Source: Hepsetus odoe
Lineage: Eukaryota > Chordata > Actinopteri > Characiformes > Hepsetidae
DNA: 64,000 nt
Reading direction: 5' to 3'
Assembly (NCBI GenBank): GCA_017165825.1
Contig: CM029368.1
Span: 30,348,638-30,412,637, forward strand
Part shown: piece after piece, positions 33,243 through 44,392 of the stretch
How the letters are laid out: each line of letters begins with the position of its first letter
Numbering within the stretch: position 1 is the stretch's first letter
Translations under genes and position numbers: made by a program
Notes under the pieces: generated by a model
The model's input: the letters and a program-made list of their open reading frames with translations, nothing else
Database searches by the model: none
Told to the model about the DNA's origin: nothing

Positions 33243-33765
33243 GGTGAAAGTGAAAAAAATGAAAGTGATTATCCTTGTTGTGAAACAACACACAGTGAAC
33301 CACAATGAAAGTATGGCTCTGCATTTTACCCACACACAAACACGAGCAGCAGGGGGCAATTATTGAAAGTGCCCAGGGAGCAGTGACGGGGACGATACCT
33401 TGCTCAAGGGTATCTCAGGGCAGCCTAGTGGTCCGTGATTCCAACCCATGATCTTCGGGACAGCCGTGGCCTATTATTTAGGGAGTTGGCCCTGGAATCA
33501 AAGGGTCATGGGTTCGAATCTCAGACCAGTAGTTGCCCTGAGGTACCCTTGAGCATGGTCCCGTCCCATCACTGCTGTGAATCAGGCGCTTTCAAAAGCT
33601 GCCCCCTGCTGCATGTGTGTTAGTGCATGGGTAAAATGCAGAGGTGTAATCTCATTGTGGTTCACTGTGTGCTGTGCTTTGTACTCACAGTGACAAGAAT
33701 AGTCACTTTCACTTCACTTTCAATGATCCTGGGGTCAACTCCCTAACCACTAGGCCACCGCTGCC
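33243..33765 (-). mobile_element. SINE-A (outer copy), split by a second SINE-A
   Basis: Tail and body are at 33243-33455 (GAAAGTGATTATCCTTG, CCCACACACAAACACGAGCA, CCTTGCTCAAGGGTATC, then CCAACCCATGATCTT, the box B side). The tRNA head resumes at 33724-33765 (GATCCTGGGGTCAACTCCCT, ACCACTAGGCCACCGCTGCC). Together they make one full minus-strand copy interrupted by 33461-33722. Confidence 0.9.
33461..33722 (+). mobile_element. SINE-A (inner copy) nested in a SINE-A
   Basis: Head CAGCCGTGGCCTATTATTTA at 33461, box B GGTTCGAATCTC at 33511-33522, body CCTTGAGCATGG and GCCCCCTGCTGCATG, tail GACAAGAATAGTCACTTTCACTTCACTTTC to 33722. ATGATCTT lies just before it (33448-33455) and ATGATCCT just after (33723-33730), a 7-of-8 match that is the likely target-site duplication. 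Confidence 0.92.
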
Positions 33766-34148
33766 ACTGTGCTTGATGGTGGTATACTTCATTTTAAATA
33801 TATGTATAAATTAACAAAACAACACAAAAAGAAAAAAAGGTTTTGTGTAAAGATTAGAGAGGAAAAATTAGTTTAGATGTTAAGAATCTGAAAAGAAAGG
33901 GAAAACTTGAAATGGCTGCAATTCACTGTATATTGACTGGATGGTATCATATGCCAAGACATTTCTTTTGCAACACGATGAGTCCGTTATCCTACTCTGT
34001 TTGCACAAAACTTGGAAAGCTGAGTTTGATCTATAGATACTTTTTCAGGTGTACCATGCATGTTCTTACAGAATTTACTAAAACTTTAATACGAGAGATT
34101 ATATAGGTTGTCATCCATTGTTGTCTCCTAGCAAGTTAAGTGTATCAT
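33766..34148. other. AT-rich intergenic DNA
   Basis: Nothing recognised. Confidence 0.4.
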
Positions 34149-34194
34149 ATGTGTGTGTGTGTGTGTGTGTGCACGCGCATGTGTTTGTGTGTGA
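34149..34194. repeat. (TG)n microsatellite
   Basis: TG repeats with GCACGCGCATG interruption. Confidence 0.93.
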
Positions 34195-34440
34195 TCTCAT
34201 CCGGCCACGCCACTGGAGTGATAAGCAGGAGTAAGCTGTCAGCGGCCGCTCCGCCGGCCCTTATTGTTCATATTTAGATGGAAGAACAATGCGCCAGTGT
34301 CAGACGCCCATAGTTCATAATCTGCTGATGCTGACCAAGTGTCAGTTTGATCCATGAGCGCCGGCTACGATTGGCTGTGGCTCCTGCATCCTTAAGCAAG
34401 CCCCTGCAGGAATGTCAGGGGAAGTACAAATGGGATCCGC
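34195..34440. promoter_or_regulatory. Candidate conserved non-coding element
   Basis: Repeat-free, with a GC-rich core (AGCGGCCGCTCCGCCGGCCC at about 34240-34259, including a NotI-type CpG-rich palindrome) followed by TTATTGTTCATATTTAGATGG and AGAACAATGCGCC (SOX-like ACAAT motifs, about 34261-34294). CpG-rich motifs are unusual among the neighbours. No coding frame. The regulatory role is inferred from appearance. Confidence 0.28.
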
Positions 34441-34564
34441 ATCTGCAGGACTATAGATAGATACATATATAAAAGAAAGAGGTAAAGAAGACAAAAGGGA
34501 GCAACAGAGAGAGAAAGACAGAGAGAGAGAGAATATAATACAAATTGCAGATTTATAACAAACT

Positions 34565-34608
34565 ATGTGTGTGTGTGTGTTGGTGTATGTGCGTGTGTTT
34601 GTGTGTGT
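34565..34608. repeat. (TG)n microsatellite
   Basis: Interrupted TG repeats. Confidence 0.92.
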
Positions 34609-36956
34609 GAAAATTGAATGTGTACATACACATACAGGCTGGCTATGCACATAAAGTATATTATTTGATTCATTTACTTGAGGTTTCTTGTGTGTTTCAA
34701 AGACAACAAACCTTTTGGAGCAAAAAGACTTCCTGTGGTTTGTATCTTCTGCTAAAAACAACATGTGCTTTGTTCTGAGACTTTCCCCTGACTTGCACAG
34801 GACAGCATGTCATTTGTCTGCCTATGTCATTTCTGTCAGATTGTTCATGTCTTTATGCTTTAAGCTTTGGATCTAGTATTAATGTACCCTGCCATTTTTG
34901 CACATTTGACTTTCTTAGGGTGTATTTTGACAATTTGTAGGACCATAATGAAAGATGCCTGATCGTGTTCTGCTTCAAAACAATCAGAATTAGGACAAAT
35001 TGTTCACTAACAACTACTTACCATAGCCCCACCTCTCACAATCCAATCTCCATTTAGTGCCATCCTATGATCTGAAGACAAACTTTTAGATCCTGACTAC
35101 CTGTTGGACAGATAAACCTAAATGAACTCAATCTAAATCAGCTGGCCAGCTCCAAACTGCGCAAGTTGCGTGTAACCAAGATTTGAATGCAACGTTACCT
35201 TTTACTCTAACTGATAGATTTTAAGTGGAGATTCTGCCAGAAAATTGAAGTTTACAGAAAGGCCTTGGCCACACATAGTAATGCAATGTGTTTACACGAG
35301 TAACAACTGACATTGATGCATACTAATTTACGATAGCTGCTGTCGTGTCACCCAGCAGTCACACTGTTGTTGGCAATTGCAGGCATCTTCCATGTTCAAA
35401 TCTAACATTTATGATCAGTATTAGTGTTTCTCTTTGCTATCTTAGCTTTATCACACCTCCATTTGTGACTTTAAGTCAAGAGCATTTGGAACGCAGCCTC
35501 AGATGACTAATTCCTATCCACTTCAGTGTGAGTCTGTCTCCTCGGAGAGCATCTGGTCACTTCTCTGGTTCCTCAGCCTCTCTTCCCCCCCATGCGGCCT
35601 GCGGCCCACGCCGAGCGACTCCTCCATCTGCACAAATCATTAGCTCTCCCATTTTAAGTCATGGAGACAGCTTTCACTTTGAACGATGAGAGTGATCAAA
35701 GCATGGACTTGGTGTCTGACAGCACTGCACCCGCCACTGAGCTCCCCTCACTCACAATCTCTCTATCTCTTTCTCTCTCCTTCTCTAAGAGCACTGCATT
35801 CCTAATCATCTGCACTGGCTGTGACAATACAATTTACATATTTATACTGTCTCTCTTCCTTTTTCTCTCTCTCTCTCCCTCTCTCCCTCTGACAAAGAGT
35901 TGTGTGACGCCATTCATGCGACAGCGGTGACTTTGTTCGTAATTAATTCATCAAGGTGGAGATAGGGAGATGTTCTGGGATAGGTGGTCTAGTGCTGTGG
36001 AAATGTTTGGAAGGGATGTAAACTTTATGTAGGAAATGATGCAATTTCAGTCTGTAGGGTAAGGATTCAATATTGGGTGGTATTTCAAACATTGAGATAC
36101 AATACTTGTGGGTAATATTTGATCAATTTGACTGACCTGTCCAGCCATCAAATATGATTTTTTATGTTCTAATTCAGTTGGAAATCCAATTAAATCTATT
36201 AGACAGTGAAATTTTTCTAAACTCTACTCTGCAACAGCAACTCACAATGAACTCTACCACACTGACAGTTGTTACTAAGCTTTTCTTTAGTAAATCCTGA
36301 AGATGATTGCTGTTATTTCTCTGATTTGATCCTTTTCATCCACTATTTGGGATCATGTGAGGAAGAATGGTATAAATGAGTAAGTAGGACTATGCATTTC
36401 AACATTGGTTCAAAGAAGGAAAATGAAACCAAAAGTGCTTTCCTCGCAGCATTTGCATGCTCTCTGCAAGTCTGCATGTGTTTCAGCCAGAAGCTTCCCA
36501 CACTCAAAAGACATGCATCAGATGAATAAGAGATTATTATTTGGCCCTAGGTGTGACTGTATGTCTGAGTGTTTGAATATATGAACTGGCAAAGACAGGG
36601 CTGATTTACAGCTAGCCCAAACTATAGATACTCTCAATAACATCTGTTATTCCACATCCTAAGAGCTCTAATATATAATATGTGGGGAAAGTGTGTGCCT
36701 TTTTTCTTATTCATTTGGATTCATTTTGAAATGCCCTAGGTCAAGTTCTGCCTTTCCATTATTTACTGTCAAGAGCCATTGTAAAAGGTGAGACACCACT
36801 GTAAATACTCCATGTGTAAATACAATTGAAAAGAAAATATTATGTTGTATAATGTGGGTTTCCTTCAGTAATGAACTCAAATCTTGGGATCCCCTGTTTA
36901 ATGTCATGGTTGATAAGAACGTGTGCAAGAGATTATCACTGGCTTTTTGATTCTCG
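34609..36956. other. Intergenic DNA with CT-rich tract
   Basis: A CT-rich tract lies at 35758-35895. The segment 35500-35660 is repeat-free and GC-richer (CATGCGGCCTGCGGCCCACG at about 35592), a weak candidate for a conserved element. No gene was recognised in the remainder. Confidence 0.35.
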
Positions 36957-37240
36957 AAGTGAAAGTGAAAGTGACTAATTGTCACTGCGATTCTTGAAGT
37001 GAAAGCGACTAATTGGCACAGCACAGCACAGCACACAGTGAAACACAAGAAAATGCTTCCTCTGCATTTAACACATACACATGCAGCAGGGGGCACCTAT
37101 TTAAAGTGCCCAGGGATCAGTGATGGGGACGGGACCTTGCTCAAGGGTACCACAGGGCAACCTACTGGTCTGGATTTCGAACCTATGACCTTCTGATCCT
37201 GGTCCTGCCTAGTCCATAACCATTAAGCCACCTCTGCTCC
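36957..37240 (-). mobile_element. SINE-A with tail duplication
   Basis: The tail segment is present twice: GAAGTGAAAGTGAAAGTGAC, TAATTGTCACTGCGATTCTT and then again GAAGTGAAAGCGACTAATTG (36957-37015). Body and box B (GGTTCGAAATCC on the minus strand, about 37174-37185) follow, with the head (GGTGGCTTAATGGTTATGG) near 37216-37234. Confidence 0.85.
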
Positions 37241-37850
37241 TCTTAGCATTGTTAGTGGTCATACATTGGAACTGGATATAATTTCTAGCAATACAGTTAT
37301 TAAGTTCTGCTTGGTTTCACATTGCAGACATTGATAAGAATCAATATATTGATTCTCCGCTAATGCTTGGTGTTGAGAAGAAATCCTAATACCACTTTTG
37401 GTATGCTCCACTTGTGCTTGATAATGTTTTTGTAAGAATGAGTTTCTTCCTGATTGCTTCCCAAACCAATTATTTCTGTCCTTGAGAGACGTTTGAGGAT
37501 CCTTCTTTTGTGTGATTCCTCATCGAAGTTCATGTTTCAGGGTTCCTCTTCGTCTCCTAGTCACCGTTTAGCTCCGCTCTTTGCTTTATGATGGGGATGA
37601 AAGGGAGATGGAGGAATGTTGGGGGAGCTTTTTAGGGAGCTGGAAGTGTTGCAAGTCCTTCATTTCTCCCATTAGCACCTCTCTGGAGCTGAGTGGCAGC
37701 ATCTACGAGGAAAAGAGCTCCACCAGCGACAAGGCCACATCAAGCTAATTACCCCCACGTAGGCGCCGTGTGTAATTATGCCTCCAGCTTAGTATTCACT
37801 ACTAACCATAGGCCTCGCAAAACGGCGCTTTCTTCCTCTCCATAGCATCC
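37241..37850. promoter_or_regulatory. Unique DNA with candidate conserved element
   Basis: The stretch 37640-37800 is repeat-free: CATTTCTCCCATTAGCACC (about 37660), ATCAAGCTAATTACCCCCAC (about 37739) and GTGTGTAATTATGCCTCC (about 37768) carry homeodomain-type TAATTA/TAATTAC cores. It immediately precedes the first copy of a duplicated element. Regulatory role inferred only. Confidence 0.28.
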
Positions 37851-37854
37851 TCTC

Positions 37855-37998
37855 CATCTCTGGCCTCCTTTCTTTCCACGCAATTTATCCCACCAGCTCA
37901 TGGAGTCGGCTCCCAGTGTAGGACAATCTGTCATTTCAGCGTTATCAGCAAGCCACACCACCTTCTATATTGTGCTATAAGGGCTTTAGCAAAGTGCT
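37855..37998. repeat. Duplicated non-coding element, copy 1
   Basis: It shares with copy 2 (38318-38478) the order CCATCTCTGGCC, CACGCAATTTATCCC, CCAGTGTAGGACAATCTGTC, TTATCAGCAAGCCACAC, TATATTGTGCTATAAGGGCT and TCAGCAAA/TAGCAAA, at roughly 80% identity by eye. It matches no transposon family I know. The retained similarity suggests a local duplication. Confidence 0.8.
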
Positions 37999-38317
37999 AC
38001 TTTCACAATTTTCCTTTCATGCACACCAATAAGTTTATTTTGGAACAGGTGGTAGCGTTTATGACTGATTTATTGGAAATTCATGTGTGTAGGTGTTCAG
38101 GTGGCCTGGCTGACTCTAGCAGCAATACTAACACGGCTCTGGCTTCTATGGTAACTGCACTGTCTTAAGATTCGTTGTACAAATGGTTTTCATTCACAGT
38201 GTTTCATTGTGAGTCTACACCTGAATCTGAAATGTGCTGTTTGTATGTAACTCCAAGCAGTGCAATATTGCAAAAAACACTACTTTCTACTTCTCTTTAG
38301 CCTCTTTTTCCTCCTCC

Positions 38318-38478
38318 CTCCATCTCTGGCCTTCTCTCTTAACCCACGCAATTTATCCCGCCAGCCCACAGAGTCGTTTCAAAACCTCCCAGTGCAGGAC
38401 AATCTGTCATCTCAACATTATCAGCAAGCCACACTGCCTTCCATATTGTGCTACAAGGGCTTCAGCAAATTGCTATTT
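38318..38478. repeat. Duplicated non-coding element, copy 2
   Basis: It lies in direct orientation about 460 bases after copy 1, with CCAGTGCAGGACAATCTGTC, TTATCAGCAAGCCACAC and CATATTGTGCTACAAGGGCT, plus an added CGTTTCAAAACCT segment. Frames across it do not agree with copy 1, so coding is unlikely. Confidence 0.8.
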
Positions 38479-39147
38479 TTATGGGACATGATAAAGGAAA
38501 TGCTACCTTATGTTCACATTTTTTTTTTTTTTTATCATCTGATGTCGGTGGGAAGAAACAGTTAGATTTTGCTGCTTGTGTAATGTGTGAGTGTCTGTGT
38601 GTGATATGTGGCGTGAAAGCCATAATCATTCTGTTTGGTATTATTCTCACTGACATAGCAGAGTAAACTAAGCAACATGCTCATAATTGCAAATTCGTAA
38701 AAGATTATGTCAGCCAGCTTACACCATCTTTCAAGTTTGAAATCACCGTGTTCAAGAAAAATTGATGCAAATGAGTGGATAAAATTACTTGCAATGGTGC
38801 TAGATCTTCTTTTGCAGAAAGCTTTCACTGAATTAGTAGAAATGACTGAAGATTTTTCAACATTTTGTAGGCATTATAAGTGAGCTGCAAAATGCTCTAA
38901 AGTTATAAAGGGATTGTAAATGAGCTTTAGATGATTCCAAAATGACATTGAGTTTACACACTGAATCAATACTGAAAAAATCCCAAAACCTCAGCATTAA
39001 TGTGAGTTTATTATGTTTATTTTAAGAATGATGAATAACCAGGTGATCTGGTTTGATTATGTGTCAGTGATTTTGAAGAGGGTAGCCCAAGTACTCTCTG
39101 TATGTAGTGTGCATGTTTTCCTGCCTGTGTTTTGATGTTTCCTCTCA
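38479..39147. other. AT-rich intergenic DNA with poly(T)
   Basis: Poly(T) at 38519-38533. No gene recognised. Confidence 0.4.
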
Positions 39148-39350
39148 CAGTACAATGGATGTCAGGTACACAGGAGACACTAAATTGCTCCCTGGGTGTG
39201 AGTGTGTGTGTGTGAGTGTGTCTGTCTATGTGTCTGCCTTGTGATTGTCTTTGAACTAGTGACCTGTCCCGAGTGATTCTCCACTTTTTGCCCTATGCCG
39301 GGATAGGCTCCAGTACTTTCCATGACCTTGGTTACAATAAGCACTCAGGT
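39148..39350 (+). mobile_element. SINE-C body and tail, diverged
   Basis: AGGAGACACTAAATTGCTCC, a TGTG-rich stretch, GACCTGTCCCGAGTGATTCTCC, GGGATAGGCTCCAGTAC and CAATAAGCACTCAGGTGATGG, ending in the (GGAT)n that typically ends this family. Confidence 0.75.
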
Positions 39351-39466
39351 GATGGATGGATGGATGGATGGATGGATGGATGGATGGATGGATGGATGGA
39401 GGGTTGGATGGATGGATGGATGGATGAATGGGTGAATGGATGAATGGATGAATGGATGGATAGCTG
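39351..39466. repeat. (GGAT)n microsatellite
   Basis: Pure at the left, GAAT-interrupted at the right; it is the tail microsatellite of the SINE-C copy before it. Confidence 0.96.
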
Positions 39467-39527
39467 GAGTAAATAAGGGCAGTTTCAAGCAGTCACCTTC
39501 TTTTCGTCTTATTTCAAGGAGTTAGTC

Positions 39528-39528
39528 C

Positions 39529-39606
<78 letters not shown>
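39528..39606. repeat. (ATCT)n microsatellite
   Basis: About nineteen perfect tetranucleotide units. Confidence 0.97.
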
Positions 39607-40719
39607 TTGCCTGAATATCTAATTATAACTAGTAGGACATTCACAAATGTACTTCATTTAGTCTATGGGACTGTAATCCTGCTACATGAGATTTGAAGTG
39701 GAACGTTTGAGAATTTTCTTATTAGCTTTAAGAAAAGAAGGCCATGTTTGATATGACAGATTCCTTCTTGGAGGAACCAATACATTAGTTTCAAATCTTT
39801 ACACTATCAGAAGCTTTGTAAAAAGATGCCCTTTATGCTCTTTAAGTATTAAAGGAATTATTAGTTAAAATCTCATTTATCGTGAACTATTAAACCGTAG
39901 GAGCTGATAGTCACCCAAATCTCTTCCTTGTCCTCAATGCACATAAGTGGCTATTTCTGCTTTTCAGCCTTTTTCATGAGATTTTGCAGCACTGTTGTTG
40001 TGTTTGTTTTGATGTGTGAAGAACGTGATCTAACAGGGCTGAAAATTCGTAGACTTTTATGTAGCTTGTCTCTCGAACTACCCTTTTGAAGGAAACATAT
40101 GAACTGGAGTCACACATCAGTCATGTTTGATCAGTTTTCTGATGAAACAAGACAATGAGCTTGAGTGTTCCCCAAAGAGAAAGCTGCAGAATATCCAGCA
40201 GTAAAGAAAGTGTCATTTATACAGTGATAGGAAGACAGTAGCCCACAGAAAGCTCTGACTGTTTACTAAACTAATTGAGTTTAGAGTTGCTCAGTGATCT
40301 TGATAAAATCCTAAACATCATTTCTTTAGGATCAGATTTCGCTCTTCTTTGCGGTGCACCTTTGGGTCCATGTGGTTAAATCCTTTGTTTACCTGCTGAA
40401 ACTGCATGATGGAACTACAGCGCCAGTAAAATGACACAACTTCTAGGACCCAGTATGACTTTATGATATAAATCTACTTACAGTGTAGTCAAAAGCTGTA
40501 GACCGGAGTGTGACTTATGATTTATTTATATCAGTCTAGTGAATGAAAGAGAGTTAAATGAATTGGTCTGATTTTAAAAATGACATTTTTAGGGAAGGTA
40601 TAGATATTTATTCTAAAATATTGACTGTAAAGCACAGACACCTGAAAACTTCATTTTTCCTGTTAAACATTAGTGCAAGCTATTACAGCTCTGTCTTAAT
40701 AAGAATTTTCTTGTGTTAC
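39607..40719. other. AT-rich intergenic DNA, no gene seen
   Basis: Nothing recognised; the ORF at 40558-40875 has no known similarity. Confidence 0.4.
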
Positions 40720-41060
40720 TCTGAGAGCACACTGGTAATTAATTACCTGTGGCCCATTTATAGCATACACCTTCTCTGGACCGATATTTCATGCGTGTTA
40801 CTGTATGTAACCTGCACATATCTGTTAACGGAGACGATAAAAAGGAGATGGATCCCATTAAATCACATTGCATGACTTTTGAAAATGAGTAAAGCAGCCC
40901 TAGAGTGGGAAGTGCCATAAACCTAATGAGCAATCTGTCGAAGCAGCTAATCACACAAATATGAAACTATTGGCTAAAACTCCCTGTGCTGAAGAAGGGA
41001 CCCAGCCTCAACACGGACAGATCAAAATGAATTTTCCTAGGAGAGCTAGATCTGATTCAT
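40720..41060. promoter_or_regulatory. Candidate conserved non-coding element with homeodomain palindrome
   Basis: It includes a perfect 14-bp palindrome GGTAATTAATTACC (40734-40747; back-to-back TAATTA homeodomain cores) followed by TGTGGCCCATTTATAGC. Further on are CATTAAATCACATTGCATGAC (about 40856) and GCAGCTAATCACACAAATATG (about 40943). Repeat-free and non-coding by frame. The role is inferred. Confidence 0.32.
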
Positions 41061-41155
41061 TTTGGGCATTGTTTCTTTTTTTTTCTTTCTCAAAACTATA
41101 ATCATAACCCCTAAATTAGCCTAGTTTACTGGGCGTAATGCCTTTTGCTGCATGC

Positions 41156-41181
41156 TTTTTTTTTTTTTTTTTTTTTTTTTT
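41156..41181. repeat. Poly(T) run of about 26
   Basis: Homopolymer, whose exact length is likely uncertain. Confidence 0.92.
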
Positions 41182-41372
41182 ACAGTGCAATGTAGAATAA
41201 GAGAACAAGATTTTTTGTTTTGTTGATTTCATTGTTGATCATTCTATAGATTAGGTAATGTACGGAATAAAACGAAAGAAACTGAACATGTGGTAAGGGG
41301 AGGGGCAGGGGTGGAGAGAGAGAGACAGAGTCTGGCCTTCTTCAGGGTGATATGGAGTCTGCATCTTCCCTT

Positions 41373-41375
<3 letters not shown>

Positions 41376-41434
<59 letters not shown>
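41376..41434. repeat. (CT)n microsatellite
   Basis: About 29 perfect CT units. Confidence 0.97.
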
Positions 41435-41438
<4 letters not shown>

Positions 41439-41707
41439 TCCGCAGCCATGTGCCTGGCTGACAGGCAGCACAGCCCCAAACTGACAGGCCCTCAAACGGC
41501 AGCCCAGCAAGCAAGCATTAATTAAGTCATTGCCGGACTGTAATTTCCTTGAGAAGTAAAAAATTCTCACACAAGAAAAGGTTACGGAGACCTTTTCTGT
41601 GTCAAAATTACCATGCGTCATGAATATTAATGCCCTTAATGAAGACAACCTTTGCTTCATCAAGAATGTACCAGAGCAGGTGCCACGCTGATAAACTCAC
41701 TCAGTTG

Positions 41708-41708
<1 letters not shown>
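41435..41708. promoter_or_regulatory. Short unique stretch between two (CT)n tracts, candidate element
   Basis: At 41574-41594 an inverted repeat (AAAAGGT, 7-base spacer, ACCTTTT) is followed by ATTACCATGCGTCATGAATAT TAATG (about 41609-41634). Non-coding and repeat-free. The same (CT)n type sits on both sides. Confidence 0.25.
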
Positions 41709-41768
<60 letters not shown>

Positions 41769-41769
41769 T
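41709..41769. repeat. (CT)n microsatellite
   Basis: CT repeats with two TTT interruptions. Confidence 0.96.
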
Positions 41770-43085
41770 TTCTGCATCTGCTGAAAATAGACACGCCAAG
41801 ATTTACTCGTTTAAATCAACGTCTCCCATCGGATTTGACTAGCCTGAGTTTTTTTTTTCCTCCCCACTCCGCTCTCCCTCACTCCTTCTCCTTCAATCAT
41901 GTTGCCGATTCTCGTCCTGTTTGGCGTTCGACCTCTTTCGAATGTGCTGACTTTTAAAGTGGAAGCTGTTTGTGTCTGAATGCTAGCAGTGGGTGCCTCA
42001 AAACATCCAGGCCCTGCTGACTGGTTTACATGCACAGTGTGGCTTCATAAAGTTCTGCTGTACGAAGAAGTATGAAGTCTGCTTCAGTTTTCGCCAGTTT
42101 TGGCTTTGTTAAAGTTATTGGAAAAGCCAGAAAGCAGCCAGCCTAAAGAGCTGAAAGCTAATTTAAATCTTTATGAAGAAAATGTGGAGTGGATAATATT
42201 GCATGAGCCCGTTTTGGGAAGTTTTTACTTTCTTTGTGCTGAAGCATGCTGGCCTTCCTCCATTGGTTCCCTTAGTATCTTTAGATGCTTTGGATTGCTT
42301 GACAAGTTTAGCCACCGTGGTAGTGGCATAGAGCTCGTATTCCTATCTGAAGGACACCATTGATGCTGCATGTCTCATTGTTGAAGTTTAGGTCTAGTCA
42401 CTATTACGCAACAGAGCATCCTCCTGCCTCTTTCCACCTTAAAAAAGGAATCAGCATCACTGTGCTCCTGATAATTATCCATTTTTGCTGGTGGTTTGGT
42501 CGCTATGGCAACGGTTTTTGCCTGTAATGCTTGTGAAGTGCTTTTTTCAACTGGGGACATGTAAATGTAGCATTGGTATTGTGGTTCTCTCAAAACTGCT
42601 TTAAGTTGCTGCAGAAAATCTGATAAAATGTAAGATTTTTAACTGCTAGAGAATTTGAAAGGGCTTCATGGTTATTTCTACTAATGAAGCATTAATCTGC
42701 CTTAGTTTGTATATAACAAGTGTGGAACTTTTTGGGCACAAAGCTAATCACTTCAATGATGGGTTAGACCATTAATCTTGAAGACAAATATCTTCTGTAG
42801 TGGAAAAATGTACCTCAGGGCAACTGATTTTGATGCACATCATAAAGAAAACATCTACATTTAAAAATGCTAATAAATATGTATGATATAGCATAATAAC
42901 TACACTTGGGATTGGGTGTGGTACTAAATGGCATCCAGGTTTGCGTCAGGACCTGGAGTGTCTGCAGAATCGTATCAGGGCACTTTTATGTCAGTCATCT
43001 GATGGATAGTTCAGACACACAAATGCTTCTGGAGTAATATTTTACAAATTTGTGTGTTACACACTACATGTAATTCTCACTCACA
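41770..43085. other. Intergenic DNA, no gene supported
   Basis: The ORF 42100-42363 and others have no recognised similarity. No repeats seen. Confidence 0.35.
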
Positions 43086-43405
43086 TTTTCATAGCCACTG
43101 GTCCTTATTAGAGTCGCAGGGGTGCCGGAGCCTATTCCAGCTCTCCCAGGGCAAAAGGCAAGGAAAATCTCAGAACAGGTCACCAATCCATCGCAGGACA
43201 GACACACAAACAAACAAACACACACACACACACACACACTCATGGCCAATTTGGCACGTCCACCTGACGTGTGTGTCTTTGGATGGTGGGAGGAAAGCAG
43301 AGCTCCTGGAGGAAACCTACACAGAAACGGGGAGAACACGCAAACTCCACACAGAAAGGACCCGGACCGTCCTGCCTAGGAATCAAGCCCAGGACTTCCT
43401 CACTG
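43086..43405 (-). mobile_element. SINE-C, head-truncated, with (CA)n inside
   Basis: The tail side (CCTTATTAGAGTCGCAGGGG, GAGCCTATTCCAGCTCTCCC, GGTCACCAATCCATCGCAGG) is followed by a (CAAA)n/(CA)n tract (43199-43240). Then come GGCACGTCCACCTGACGTG, GGAAACCTACACAGAAACGG, GCAAACTCCACACAGAAAGG and the box B side ATCAAGCCCAGGACTTCC. Same order as 59841-60142, with the outer head missing. Confidence 0.85.
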
Positions 43406-44220
43406 CACATGTAATTGTACTACTTAATCACAATACAATAAAAAAAAAAATACTCGGATCACAGATACATTATAAATGTGATTACTATCGGTATTACGAT
43501 CAAACCACTTTTCAAATCAAACATGAAAACCAAGTATAACACAGTCCTATTTTATATTTGTTTTTCAGATTTTTCTCTCTTTGCTTCTTTTCGTTTCTCC
43601 AGAAATTGCTTCTATTGTCAGGCTTTTTTTTTTTTTTGCAGGATTTCCTTTGTGTTATTTGAAAATGCAGAGTTAAATCTTAAAATCTCAATTAATTCTA
43701 TGACTCAGTGTTTCATGTGATCTAAAAGTAAGTCGATTATATTCCTCTAATTTAGTAACCATTTGGATTGAATTACAGATTAAATGAAATAATGAAATAA
43801 ATGTTACCACTAACCCTGCTTTGTATTTGTAGGCTCTTGCGCTTGTTAAAAAGTTTATGCAAAGTTTATTTTGTCTGTTTAATTTTGTTGCAACACATGC
43901 TTTCAGCTTCAACATATTCCTTCATACTGAACACCAAGGTTGTACAATGAACTCATTAGATGGACGCTAAGATAAACTTGACCAATGACTTGACCTGAGC
44001 AGACAGATAAAAAAAAAAAAAACACGATGAGCCAGCTGTTTATCTCAGTGTAATGTTTTAAAGTGTGGTGGCTGCAGTTGGGACATATTCATGAGTGAAC
44101 ATCGAGCTGGCTATATTGGTTTGTTTTGTGGCATCACGCGCAATGAATAAGGAGCCGCATAAGTTCCCATTTTAGAGTCAATGTGCAAAGTGTTGCATTG
44201 GATAAAGCAAATCACTCTCA
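43406..44220. other. AT-rich intergenic DNA
   Basis: Poly(A) at 43440-43450, poly(T) at 43625-43638, poly(A) at 44010-44022. No gene recognised. Confidence 0.4.
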
Positions 44221-44392
44221 GTCACTCACTCATTTTCTGTGCCGCTTGTCCTGATTAGGTTTGCAGACGATGACGGAGCCTATACCAGCAAGCACCACGA
44301 ACAGGTTGCAGGGCAGACATGCAGACAAAAACGCTCACACTTACGGGACAATTTAGCATCTCCATTCCACCTGACGTGCATGGGAGGAAAAC
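44221..44392 (-). mobile_element. SINE-C fragment
   Basis: CACTCACTCATTTTCTGTGC, CGCTTGTCCTGATTAGG, GGAGCCTATACCAGC, then GACAATTTAGCATCTCC and CACCTGACGTGCATGGGAGG. The head half is missing. Confidence 0.78.

Noticed and set aside
33461..33540. tRNA gene suggested by box A and box B motifs (also at the other SINE heads)
   Set aside because: The heads lack a closed cloverleaf with paired acceptor stem and are followed by the SINE body and tail, so they are tRNA-derived SINE promoters rather than tRNA genes.
34240..34260. CpG island promoter
   Set aside because: The CpG-rich stretch is only about 30 bases long, and there is no initiator, TATA box or downstream exon.
42100..42363. 87-codon frame that reads like a plausible small protein
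   Set aside because: No recognised family, no signal peptide or splice signals, and no neighbouring exon candidates; length is compatible with chance.
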